Part shown: positions 31,587 to 42,349 of the stretch, one piece after another
How positions within the stretch are numbered: the stretch's first letter is position 1
Layout of the letters: each line of letters begins with the position of its first letter
From: Acholoe squamosa
Taxonomy: Eukaryota > Annelida > Polychaeta > Phyllodocida > Polynoidae
Direction of reading: 5' to 3'
Assembly: GCA_949317995.1 (NCBI GenBank)
Contig: OX439036.1
Span: 106,061,669-106,125,668, forward strand
DNA: 64,000 nt
Position numbers and translations under genes: made by a program
Notes under the pieces: generated by a model
The model's input: the letters and a program-made list of their open reading frames with translations, nothing else
Told to the model about the DNA's origin: nothing
The model's database searches: none

Positions 31587-34562
31587 TTCATCCTGTATGT
31601 TGTTGAGATTGTCATTGTCGGCGTCAGACTGAGATCCTGAACGGCTCCTGGAGTAATTCCTGCCTGGGGTTGGATCTCTGGACTTCTTAAATGACTGTTG
31701 TTCCCAATTGTCTGGGATGGTGAAGTCAGCTGGGACCATGAAGGAGACATTTTTGTTGTTGTTTGGCTGCCCAGCAACTGGTATGAAGACAAAACTCTTG
31801 TTGCTCTCAGAGGATCTTGATCTTTGTTCTGACCTGTCACCTGATCTGTCTCTTCCTGGGGACTCATAGTCAGATCTATTTTTGGAGTTGGATCTGTAGT
31901 CCTTGGGATTGGACCTGTCTGAAGACTTGGACCTTCCTCTGTAGCTGTTTTTGAATTTATTTTCATACTGCTTGCCGTAATAACTACTGGGCAGTCTGTC
32001 TTCTTTCTTGTGGTCACGCTGATATTTATCCTTTCTGGATCTGTTGTCGTCCTTGTTGTAGCCTACTGCACATAACTCTGCAGAGCTGATCTGAGCAATT
32101 TTTATTGCCTCAAGGTTCAATTCCTGATTTATGGCTAACTGCTCAGCTTCCAGCAAGGTCTTGGGAGATTTAGCTACGATGACATTCTTCAGCTCGGGTC
32201 TGAGGCCATTTACAAGGTAGTCCACCTGTGAGGCCTCATCCAGGCTGCTGTTGGACAGCAACATGGTCATGTCTGCAAGATAGTCCTCAGTGGTTTCATT
32301 TGGTTTCTGTTTCCTGGCTCTGTACCCTTTGAGGATGGTACTGAGGTCGGGGTTGCCAAATCTTGCCAAGAAAGCTTCGTAGACTGTCTCCTTGTTCTGC
32401 ATGATTGGCTTGTCCATTATATTGCTGAAGAACCACTGGGCTGCCCTCCCTTTGAGAAAGGTGTACAGGCATGTTGCATGTAGGTCGGGCCTCTTGGCAT
32501 GCACATTTCTTATGAAAAATTTGAATTCAGTCAGAAATTTTGCTGCAGACCTGTAGGGTGTCGGTTTGTCAAAGGGTTCAGGCTTGTTGAATGAACCTAA
32601 CTGGGCAGATGTGAGCTTGTCGTCGTCTAATCCACTAGGGGAAAGTCTGGTGTACTCAGTGCCATGGTATCCTCCCTGGTGCACTACCAGTGTGGAGTGT
32701 GCTATGTGGGAATACCTAGGGGGATATGGTAGCCCAGAGTGGTTGTCTGCCTGTCCCTGGGGACTGTAAACACCATTAACCACATGGCCACAATGTTGGT
32801 TTGGATTAGGCGCTGTGTTATATGATGCTGTCGCCCCCTGGTGGGTGTTTGGTGCACTAGCTGCTGGAGACTGGTGTAGTGCATGGGAGGTGGAAGGGGC
32901 GGCGGCTGTGTTCTGGTTACTGCTGTCCATTAAGGCATGTGGTGGGCTCAGTCTTGTTCCTGTCATGTCATTATGGCTGGGGCTGTAGCTAGGTGCCGTG
33001 GGGTAGGGAGGGGTGGACTGCATGGGTCCTGAATCACCTTGGGTGCTAGTGGCAGTTTGGTTGGAGCTGGTGGCGTTGGCATTGGTAGACTGGCTCTGAA
33101 TAGCTCTCATGAGGTCAAGCCTCATTGAGTCCATGTTTCTGCTAAGCTGGTCAGTCATCTGGTATGTGAAATCTTCAGATCTTCTGAGAACTTCCATATT
33201 GCCTTGTTCTGCCTGCTTGAAGTTGTGAGCGGTGTTACTCTCCATATGCTCCTTCCAGCGTTCCATGTCATCCAACCTGAGGTGTACCCTAGCCAATTGA
33301 CCTGAGTGTTCCTGTCCATGATGTTTAATTTCAGTGGATAGGGCGCTCACATGTTTGGCTAGCAGCTCAGAGAAAGATTCACTGACAGCGTTAGTACAGT
33401 CCCTGACGAGACTTCTCCTCATATCTTCATGGTCATACTGAGGGGGCTGACCTCGGGACATTGCCATATCGGGTCGGTGGGGAAAGGTTACTTCAGTATC
33501 TTCCCCAGGTAAACTGATAAGGTGAGGTGAGTTGTAAGGCGTTCTATTACCTCTATTGAGTAGTGGAGTTGTGGCTACGAGGTGGGATCTGCTGGTAGCT
33601 CCGTCTACACTTCTCAGTAGTTTGTAACCAGTGGGGGTCCTTCTTCTAAGAGGTGTACTTGATTGGGCCCTCCTTCTAAATCTAGAGCCTTGTCTGGATG
33701 GTGAGTCAACTGACCTGGTCCTAAGTGGCTGTGTGGGTGTATACACAGGTGGGGGGTACAGGTCCTCCTCTTCAGAAGTGGATTGGTATTGGTTAGGCTA
33801 GGTAACGGTAGGGTCAAGCCACTCATCCAATAGTCTGTTGATGTTGAGTGAGAAGTTTGGATTGTCTCCTACCTGGTGTCCAGAGTTGTTATTGGAAACC
33901 CTGCCTATACCGTTTTCATAGGCTGCTCTCCACCTAGAAACTGCTGATCCAATTCTGTCTCTCCAGTAATCAGCGTCTAGGGAAGTGTCAGAGTCTGTGT
34001 CCACAACCACTGGCTCTTCACAAACCAAGGGTTTATGTGATGTCACACCTGAGTTGTTCGGGTCTGTAGATACAGACACACTAGGTGTGGTGGGTTGTGG
34101 AGGTGTGATATCCTGGAGGGTGGCTTGAAGCTCTGGTGGTCTGTCCTCCAGGTGTGGGTCAAGGTACAAGTGGTTTTGTGTGTTGTCCACTGGTACTTCA
34201 GAGGCTGGGCTATTTATACCAGAAAGTCTTGGTGGCGGTGAATTTACTTGTGAGTAACCAGGTAGGGTGAGGTCTAATCCTGGTGCAGGTAGTGATACTG
34301 GTGTACTTGTGTGTGCTCCAGTATTGTGGTCCACTATTGTAGAGGAAAATTGTTCAATGCTGGTACTCACAGGTTGTAATACATGGGCCTGTAGTGCTAT
34401 AGGTAAAACTGGATCCAATGTCAATGCATCTGGAGATGAAGTTTGCCTCTGGAAGTGATGTGTAGTAGCACTTGTGGGGTGGTTGGGCGCGTCCAGCCCA
34501 GGTGATGTGAAGGTGCGTTATTCTGAAGCTGGCTCCTTGGGTGATGTCTCACTATTGCTCAT
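31584..34562 (-). pseudogene. gag: Gag of the 18.8-kb element
   Basis: ATG at 34562 opens a frame of about 992 codons ending at TAG 31584. It is broken by two in-frame stops: TAA at 34520-34518, and TAG at 33798-33796. The N-terminal part is Pro/Thr/Ser-rich. The middle has helical segments and then a capsid-type region (KGRAAQWFF, KPNETTEDYLADM, YLVNGLRPELK) typical of retrotransposon gag. The C-terminus is Arg/Ser-rich with no CCHC knuckle. A YPPPVY stretch, resembling a PPxY late motif, lies near 33760. The early stops may be decay, or gag may start downstream of 33796. Part of it could still be read as an intact 31584-33795 frame. Confidence 0.85.
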
Positions 34563-34593
34563 GTTTAATGAGAGGTTGGTAGTGGGATATTCT

Positions 34594-34611
34594 TGGAGGG
34601 TTCATCCACCA
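34594..34611 (-). promoter_or_regulatory. Candidate primer binding site of the 18.8-kb element
   Basis: Three bases inside the 5' LTR the minus strand reads TGGTGGATGAACCC, starting with the TGG expected opposite a tRNA CCA end. I cannot name the tRNA. Confidence 0.4.
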
Positions 34612-34614
34612 TCG

Positions 34615-35264
34615 TGTCAACGGACCGTTACAAGTGGTGAAGTGAATATACACGGAATCCAGAGAAGTTCATTTGATCCTTTTATTGCATAGCTGACATG
34701 AGTCTTTCATAAAGATGGTAACAATGATAACACTCGCCAATATCCAAGCTCTGCCTCTGATCCTATAGCTCAACCTGTCGCAGGTTCTAGGTATAGGTGT
34801 AAGGTGTAAGTTGGGAGAGATGATTGGGAGCTGCTCAAGCTGCCTTTTATATTAATGGCTTGAGCAGCTCACAGTATTGCGAAATATTCTATACACATGG
34901 TTCAATAAAATAGAGACACGTGTCATAGAGAGAGATTGCCACCTTTGGGTAAATCATGTTAATGAGAATTGAGAGGAGATTGTGAAATATCCTCTCATTC
35001 CAAATATGGCACCACAGGTGGATCGCACTTCCTCCAGCGGGGCTGTGTGGGTGTAGATATGATTGGAATGTTATTACATCCGTGTACCTTATGTCACAGA
35101 GTGTCATGGAGGAAGTGTGTTTGTGATGACTAATGGATCCTGGTTCCTGTTTGGGAATACAGGAGATTATTGAGTGTAGACCATGGGCAGAGCTTAGGCT
35201 TTATATGGCGAAGAAATAAGTAAATATGAAAAATATTAATAATACCCAGAATGGTCCATTGACA
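34615..35264 (-). repeat. 5' LTR of the 18.8-kb element
   Basis: Length is 650 bp, matching 16483-17132 with about 25-30 differences. On the minus strand U3 carries TATAAAAGG near 34845-34852, between two arms of an 11-bp inverted repeat (AGCTGCTCAA type). AATAAA lies near 34682, and U5 runs to 34615. This defines the genomic RNA start near 34820. Confidence 0.9.
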
Positions 35265-35695
35265 ACGTGGCCATTTCTTGAGATAGCATGACCACATGCC
35301 GCCGTCCCTCCCAGCCTCCAGCCCAGCCCTTTCCTCTCCTGCCCAGCGATTATTATGTAATCACAATTATTCTTATCATTAAATGATATAATTTGTGGGG
35401 TCTTATGATGTGATACAGGGATATAAGGTGTGGTCGTTAGATTTACATTAGACAATTGACAGAGTATTTTTATGCTACAAAGCAAAGGGGTAGTTAAAAT
35501 AATCAGTCTAGCTATGACTTCTCTATGTGAAATAGCAATAGGCCTAGATAGACTCTAGAGTTAAGCCGGAGTACTATTTGAATAATACAATTTGTCCATA
35601 CTTTTTTTTCTAATTTCAGATTTTCAAAGTGACATCTAGGTTCAGGAAAAAAGCAAGTCTCCAGAGTTAACAAATATCCACTTGCCATCAGCAAC

Positions 35696-36635
35696 ATGGC
35701 TGCTTCATCTGGTACCCAGCTTGTGATTGGCTATTTATCAGTCTTTGGGAATATGATTGTTTCTACATCTGCATCATGTACCCAAGCCCTGCAGGGATTC
35801 GTGCCAGACTTTGAGCTTTCGGCTGCACGTTCTCTGGTGCAAGCGATCTTTTACATCATTGGTGGAAAGTTATTATATAATGTGGGATTCTATGGTTCTT
35901 ACACATACTTGCCTCTAACAGAAGCATTCGGTGTAATTGTCATAGTACAAAAAGTCGGTGCAATCTTACATTCAAGACTGGTTTTCCATATTCCAATAAT
36001 GAGGAGCAAAATAATCTCACTGCTGATATTCCACTGATAGCCCAGCCGCCATGGTTGTTTGGTCAAAAGGTGCAGACTGCTGAAGTGTGGCATCCTGTTT
36101 TTGAGAACTTTTCTCAGGGCACTAAGCAAATAAGTCATTATGCAAATGAAAATAAGAAAAGAGAAGTAATTTTGGGTTACATACTGAGTGCAATAGGAGA
36201 AGCTGCTTTGGGTATGATGTTCGACATAAACGGTATAATCCTTAAGGATCTAAAGCCCATTGTCAAAATCACATCTATGGATCAATGCTATCTGTTATAG
36301 GATCAGTGAGCCTCATGTTTTATATGGAGGATCCAGTATTGATGATGAGCACGACCCAGTTAATGTTGATGTTAGGACACGGCCTACTATCTGTCCTCAT
36401 CAGCTTTCTGTTTGCTCAGGCAGCACACTATATCGCGGGTCCGACTCTATCAGCCGTCTTCAGCCTCCAGATGGTGTTTATGACCATCTACCAGTACACG
36501 ATCATGTATTCAGTACAGCCGGGTAACTATAACTGGGTCGAGGTACTCGGATGTATTGTCGTCATCATCGGGGCTAGCATTCCACCTATAGTGAACATTA
36601 TGATGCACAGAGCTAAGAGTAATGATCTTCCATGA
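35696..36635 (+). pseudogene. Decayed EamA/SLC35G-like multi-pass transporter
   Basis: Three plus-strand frames in succession encode parts of a drug/metabolite-transporter fold. 35696 to about 35965 gives the first TM helices (ATG at 35696; SAARSLVQAIFYIIGG). About 35975 to 36280 gives a polar loop and further helices. 36285 to 36635 gives the last helices (AGPTLSAVFSLQMVF, a motif style seen in EamA proteins). Frameshifts near 35970 and 36280, plus missing helices in the middle, make it a pseudogene. There are no introns within. A T-rich acceptor-like TTTCTAATTTCAG precedes the ATG, so it may derive from a spliced gene. The substrate is unknown. Confidence 0.7.
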
Positions 36636-36939
36636 TATGATGCATGAGGACAAGGAGGGAAATATATTGAGTGCCAAAAAATAAGTTGTTTCTCAACACC
36701 AAATGATGAAAAAAAGTGACAAGGGAATACTTTATTTAATTTTTTTTGGATAAGCAGTTGATAAAGATTGAACCCTATGCGTCGTGGTTGTCTGTGGGTT
36801 AGAAAAAAAATGCCTTTTAAAAGTAAAGTTATCATCAACATCTAAAAAGAATGAGAATAGTCATATTCATAGCTAGCTGCGTTGCTGAGGCCCTGACCCT
36901 TAATTTGATACCACGTTTGACTACCTTTGTCAGTTTTTT

Positions 36940-37150
36940 AACATCAGAAAACTCTATCCAAAAATGTTTTAAAAAATTCTCAAAAGACGATTTTTCTGAA
37001 GAGGCCGGAGATGAGGAACATGTTTTTTTGGAATGTCCTTAAGGTAGGAACTTCAGAGACAAAGCAAAGACTTTCATAGTATCTCATTTTCATAAGATCT
37101 TATGAAGGCCAACTATAGCCGAAATGTTAATCACAATCTGCAACCACTTA
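36940..37150 (+). pseudogene. LINE 3'-end fragment
   Basis: The short segment encodes GDEEHVFLECP, a motif typical of the Cys/His C-terminus of CR1/jockey-type LINE ORF2, followed by a broken tail. It is interrupted shortly after by the inverted-repeat element at 37212. Confidence 0.5.
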
Positions 37151-37211
37151 TAATTATCATCACCATTGTTCTACGCATGTAAAACTTTTACTATGTATAA
37201 ATGAATTTTTC

Positions 37212-37803
37212 AAATTACTGTGACATATTAGTAGTATAGTGTGTATCAGAACGGGACTATAGTTAAGTACTGTTTATTACTCAATTGACCTGCAGCCAAT
37301 CAGACGGCTCCATTTGGTCATACTGACCTACTTAGGTGATCACGTGATCAGCATGTGACCTAGTTAGGTGACCACGTGATCACCATGTGACCTAGTTAGG
37401 TGACCATCTGACCATGTGACCTAGTTGGGTGGACATGTGACCTGACCTACTTATGTGGTCATGTGGCCTCATTTGAATAATAGACCACGCCCCTGGAATA
37501 CTTATAAAAGGTTTCAGTTTTTTTTTTGAGAAAAAATATTTAGGGTATTTAGTTTGAGCAAGCTAAAAGCTTGCCTTAAAAAAATTATGGGGGCCTTTAT
37601 TTACTTTGAGCAAGCTAAAAGCTTGCCTTAAAAGGTGTGTGTTTTTACTGGGTATGTTTTATTGGCTGTAAATTTTTTTAATATTAAAAGGATGATAATG
37701 GAGATGATGTTGCAGTACTAAGTGTGTTTTATTGGCTGTAAAGTTTTTTTAATATTAAAAGGATGATAATGGAGATGATGTCGCAGGTTTGAAAATCACC
37801 TTT
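37212..37803 (+). repeat. Left terminal inverted repeat
   Basis: About 590 bp matching the right end in inverted orientation. It has an array of GGTGACC/ATGTGACCTAGTT units with CACGTG E-boxes (37330-37440), an octamer-like ATTTGAAT, CACGCCC and a TATA (CTTATAAAAGG, 37501) pointing inward. Two copies of the palindrome-like AGCAAGCTAAAAGCTTGCCT lie at about 37556 and 37608. A 73-bp direct duplication (TGTTTTATTGGCTGTAAA type) follows. Confidence 0.85.
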
Positions 37804-38416
37804 TGGATATACATTGGGGAAAGTGTTGATGGAAGCTTGCTAGAACCCTTAGAGGTCTATGGAAGCTTGTTAGAACCCTCTAGGAAGGTCTACAAAGTAC
37901 AACTATGTAACGATGGTGTTGGAGAAAAGAGAGTAAAAAAAAAAAAGTGGTGTTTCATCGTCTTAAGTAGACCTGTGATAAAAGATAACAAAACAGAACA
38001 GAGGTTGGCTCTTAGCGTAGAACACCCCACTTGATATGGTTCACACAAGGTTGACCTTGGTTGGACGATACAGAAAAGACAACAAGATATTTAATTAACT
38101 CGACAAAAACACAATGCATAAAGTTGTATAAACCTAGACAAGGGGCGAGATTGGTGGTTACCAGGGAAGCTGGCTGCTGCTTTGGTTAGTTCATGGGTAA
38201 CACACCAGGCGGCGATACTGTGCTGGTGCTGTACCGTTATGGTGAGATCGTGTATCTATTTATGATTTATAAGCTATCCGTGTTGTTCAGAATTGCTCCA
38301 ACTTTGGGTACTGTATGACTATTGATCTTTGAAAATGCGGTAGAAAAGATTAAATTTCGAGAAAAAAAAAGTAAAAAAATACTCCGAAAGTTCGGAGTGC
38401 AATCCACGGGTCAGTG

Positions 38417-38571
38417 CACTATAAAAGGGCAAGTCGGCTTTTTTCTTATTTAAGTTTATGTGTCATCAGAGGATTATCATCACCACCATGGACTTCAATA
38501 TAGAAATCCAATTTGACAACGGTATCAGTGGTGACAGTTTACTAAGTAAAAGTTATGTTAACACGTGTTAA
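38417..38571 (+). other. TATA box and short ORF, counterpart of the antisense gene
   Basis: CACTATAAAAGGGC is followed by an ATG at 38488 opening 27 codons. It lies outside the TM-ORF remnant on its 3' side, as the antisense gene at 21481 does in the LTR element. Downstream, TTAATGTTGTTGTTATGA resembles the third-exon acceptor region there. Amino-acid similarity is weak, so homology rests on position and flanking DNA. Confidence 0.4.
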
Positions 38572-39089
38572 TGTTGTTGTTATGACATGCGTCATGGTTT
38601 AGTGCGTCACCAAATGGTCGGTCACCAAGGTGAAGCATGTGACGGACGTCGATTTCGATACATTGATGCGTATTCAAGATGTCGCCGGGCTAACATGACT
38701 GGTGGGAAAAGTTTAACCAGGTGCTGCAGCCGTTGTTGTTTGGATAAGTAACGATGCGTAACCTTTTAGCTGAAGTTATCTCCTCTTGTTACTTACTTGA
38801 TGTTATCATGGGTTGGGCAAATGAGTGGTTACAGGGTGAACTGATATGTTATCTTATAGTTTTCGGGGGTGTACACGGGTGAAAGGGGAAATCCTAAAGG
38901 GGGCTAGCTAACTAGTATTGTGAAAGGGGAGGGGGTTATTCCGCGCAGGTTTTCCCCTTACACAACGTCAACATGTGATCACCCACAGACTTATCCGGTG
39001 CTACTGTTGCTGTTGTATCCCACGCAGAACCAAGGACGATCATCACAACTAATTAGCTCTTGGATTTATGTAAAAAAAAACTTGTCAAG

Positions 39090-39360
39090 TATCAGTGATC
39101 CTCTCAACCAGTGTAGGATACAACAGATATTTATCCTATGGTGGATTGAGAAGTTTCATTTCCTTGGGAGCATTTTCTTCGTTCCGCGCCGAAATGGTGA
39201 CCGACAAGTGTGATCAACAATCGTGGAGGAGTCAACTTTGGAGCTACGATGGAGCTGGTTTAGATTTAGAGAATCCTGCTGTAAAAAAAAAAATGAAAAC
39301 TAGGCCTAATAGAGGTGCTCCCACCAGTGGAGTGGATTTTTAGGACGAACTTTTGGGGTA
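39090..39360 (-). pseudogene. Remnant of the TM ORF
   Basis: DNA near 39090-39160 resembles 22350-22420 (the CAGTGTAGG region). 39311-39355 resembles 22845-22890 (GTGGATTTTTAG followed by ACGAA). The spacing between the two blocks is shorter than in the LTR element, so part is deleted. No ORF is preserved. Confidence 0.5.
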
Positions 39361-40745
39361 TCAACGGTCACATGATATATCAACACGCACATGTCACGTG
39401 AGCACACAGCAAAGGACAACTGAAATTAGTGACAACGAGTTTTAACCATGGTGAAAAAACTCAAGGAAATCTTATTGAGTTTGTGGACAATATTAAAAAA
39501 CTACCTCATGGAGCATCCTTTAGCATAAGTACCAAGAAAAACTCTAATTCTACAACACATTTGGTGCATTCTGGTGTATTTTTAGACCCAAAATGAGAAT
39601 TTAACATGTACACAGACGTGGTATTGATACTATATATTCAGTTCATCAAACCTATACTACAGAGGACGCTAGTGTCAGTTTTCAAAATACCCCTGGTTTA
39701 CAGGGGTAGATATTGGTCATCGGTGGCAGTGAAAATCTGTACCAAAAAAGGGCAGGTCATTTGAGGATAAACAGTCTACCATACACTGACAAAAGTGCAT
39801 TTTAATTAGACTGATGTCAAGAGTGTGGTTAAACTCAACCCATGTATATCGCTATGAGTAAGATAGACGTCTGTTAATCTAATTAGTGACTGCCCCCCCA
39901 TCTGGTAGCCTCAGTAGGTTTTAATGAGCCAGATACCCTCCCTTATTTGACATCCCTATTTTGGCCTCTTTACTCATGTGAATCTAGTTAGTTTTCAACT
40001 CATGTACAGTCATGTAAAAAGTTTAAATAACACTTTTTGACATGAAAATATCAACAGGGTATCACTAAGACAGGTTTGCCAACATTTTCTCTCTGTGTAT
40101 TTAGTTTTTCTCAGAGATCAGAGTATATCTTCTCTAACAAAATGGTATGATTGTGAAAGGTGTCTTTTTCTTCTATAGTAAACCTATGGGAACCTGGGGG
40201 TGGAGTTCAGGCTTACCCCTCTAGCATAGTGAAATGAGTGTATAGAGAAGGTTGTATCTTTTATTTGTACTTACTTATTTGTAGACATAAATCAGGGGGC
40301 AATGTGCACAATCTGGGAAATTTAAAGATGGTCGTTTTGGTCAGTATATGGGTACTTCTTATTGAGAGAATCAACCTGGTAGAATCTCTAGAAATAGGTC
40401 TGTTTTACTGACAGAGAACAATGATAATCACATACACACACACAAGAAAAAAAGGGAGGTTTCTAGATAATGTTAATCAGTATAGGGGTATTCTCATAGT
40501 TTAGAGGAAACCAGGTAAGAGCTCTAAAACCAGACAAGTTTGAGGAGTGATGTGCGTCTGATAGTTTGTTGAGGTTATTGCCTTATGGAAATTAGATTTT
40601 AGAGGAAGCGTACCTTCCAATAGGAGTTTAGTGAGTCCAGTATGGGTACCGGTGTTGAACAATTCTCTTACACAATTGTAGATAATATTACTGGAACACA
40701 CACTAGTACCCAGTATCCCTTATTTACTTGACCCTTTTGACTGAG
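39360..40745 (-). pseudogene. Env remnant, copy 1
   Basis: The segment 40700-40501 still encodes the GTLPLKSNFHK-type motif that matches the GELPPKLIPH segment of the env at 23142. The 39360-39440 end resembles the env C-terminal DNA (CACATGTCACGTGAGCAC). The order is C-terminus to N-terminus on the plus strand, as in the LTR element. Many stops and shifts are present. Confidence 0.55.
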
Positions 40746-41400
40746 AACGACAGGTGGTACACTTTACTTTATGTATAAGGGTGGGTAACCTGAGGTTTGT
40801 GTATATAGTAGTGGGAATCATGGCCCCCTATTATTACAACCCCTGGGTTTTTAGCAACAAGTACTGGGCTAAAAAAAGGCAATTAGCTAATAAACTTATA
40901 GTCAGTTACATAAATGGGGGGTTTACCCTACATGTCAGTATATAGACAATCTCTGTGCTATAAGTAAAGGTTGTAGAAAATCAAAGGTGAATTATATTGT
41001 GTGGTGGCATTTGCATAGTATCAGAGTTAGGTAATGAGCCTCAAGTCTGTGATAGTGGAAAAAGGGTATAGAATTAATAAATATTCTCACTGGGTGCATT
41101 GAGCCATTAATAAGTTGAGCATTCATCATTTAGAAGAAAAAAGGCAGTAAATCTGGACTAAAAGATAAAAAGGTAGGGTCTTAATGAAGGAGTCTAACTG
41201 AGACTATAAAGGGGGAGACCGTTACCATGCTGTAATGCCCTTTTTTCTGGAAGACCCCACTTTTGGAGAGGTATATTTTCATAGTCCATCTGCCAGGCAG
41301 CCCCCTATGTTATAGCTCGATAGACATCCCACTTAATTTTGCCATATTTCTATAGTGGATAAAATCATCAAAACTGAATAACTATGGAAATACTTGGTCT
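40740..41400. repeat. Diverged direct repeat, shared with 43998-44525
   Basis: Blocks around 40742-40990 and 41215-41400 recur at 43998-44225 and 44340-44525. Examples are TATTATTACAACC, ACATAAATGGGGG, CAGTATATAGACAATCTCTG and TATTTCTATAGTGGATAAAA. These direct duplications inside the inverted-repeat element have no clear coding role. Confidence 0.65.
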
Positions 41401-41526
41401 TTTTGAAAAATTCAAAAAAGCAGCATATTTCCCATGTCTGACTTTTTCTGATGATACGTCATATTTCGTTGCTAGTGACTAAGGGAGGAAAATTTTGGGG
41501 TCATTTTCCCAAGAAAAAATTTAATT

Positions 41527-41830
41527 TTAGAACACATTTGGTGCATTCTGGTGTATTTCTATAGACCCAAAATTAGAATGTACACAGACGTTAGTCGACT
41601 GATGTGGTACTGATATTATAGAAAAGGTTGTATTTTTTATTTGTACTTGTGCACATAAACCAGGGGGCAATGTACACAATTTGGGAAATTTAAGGATGGT
41701 CATTTTGGTCAGTATATGGGTACTTCTTATTGAGAGAATCAACCAGGTAGGCTCTCTAGGATTAGGTCTGTTTTTACTGACAGAGATCAATGATAATTCC
41801 ACAGTTGCAATATATTCCATTGATGTATTT
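41527..41830 (-). pseudogene. Env remnant, copy 2
   Basis: A 97-codon open stretch includes QIKNTTFSIISVP, which matches QIKIKNAAYSIISVP of the env Cys-rich domain at 23142-25006. The same DNA recurs in diverged form at 40240-40440, so the env region was partly duplicated in tandem (offset about 1.4 kb). Confidence 0.6.
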
Positions 41831-42349
41831 TGATTTATGTCACCAGGTGACTTCTATGTACCAGGTAGTATTTGTCTTTAAAAGGGGAGGAAATTAACCA
41901 AGGAGTTAAACTGAAACTGTGAAGGGAAGGACGTCACCATACTGTGATTTTTTTTTCACACATTTTTGGAAAGCCCCACTTTTGGAGAGGTTTTTTAAGT
42001 GCATGCTATACCTGTGGGGTTTGATAACTGTTAAGTGTTGCTGCATTGGATTATGCCTTAACATAAAGAATGGAAAGAAGATCAGTTGGTTAAAGCCTTG
42101 GGTCAGTAATCTAAATATCACAAGTTCCAGTCCCACAGGGGCAAATGAAAACGTAGGGTCACTATACAGTAATACATGAGTGATTAAAAGTGGTAAAAGA
42201 CCCATAGATTGAGGCAAAAATCCTACCATACTCGAGTACCACTGAAGCGCCCTGTCCTGAGTAGTGATACTGCAGTTATGCTCTATGGATACTGGTTGAA
42301 TTACCACTGTTACCTTATTTTGTATATTTTAAACAGGTTGTTTTGTGAC

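Larger units (their letters stand above)
16483..35264 (-). mobile_element. 18.8-kb LTR retroelement with gag-pol and env/accessory block
   Basis: Two 650-bp direct repeats (16483-17132 and 34615-35264) both begin TGTCAA and end TTGACA, and flank the element. The four bases ACGT precede the left repeat (16479-16482) and follow the right one (35265-35268), so this is one insertion event. On the minus strand the order is 5' LTR, gag, pol (protease-RT-RNase H), integrase, internal promoter with leader exon, novel ORF, env, TM ORF, Cys-rich exon, 3' LTR. A small gene runs antisense at 21481. A fold-back transposon (18108-20219) is nested near the 3' end. LTR identity is about 96 percent by eye. 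Confidence 0.9.

Noticed and set aside
31481..32017. Open frame overlapping the gag C-terminus and ending next to the pol ATG
   Set aside because: Shadow of the Arg/Ser-rich gag sequence in another frame, with no motif. Pol is in frame with gag, so no frameshift through this ORF is needed.
38920..39343. Plus-strand ORFs at 38920-39213 and 39095-39343
   Set aside because: They run antisense to the TM-ORF remnant and show no motif or splice context of their own.
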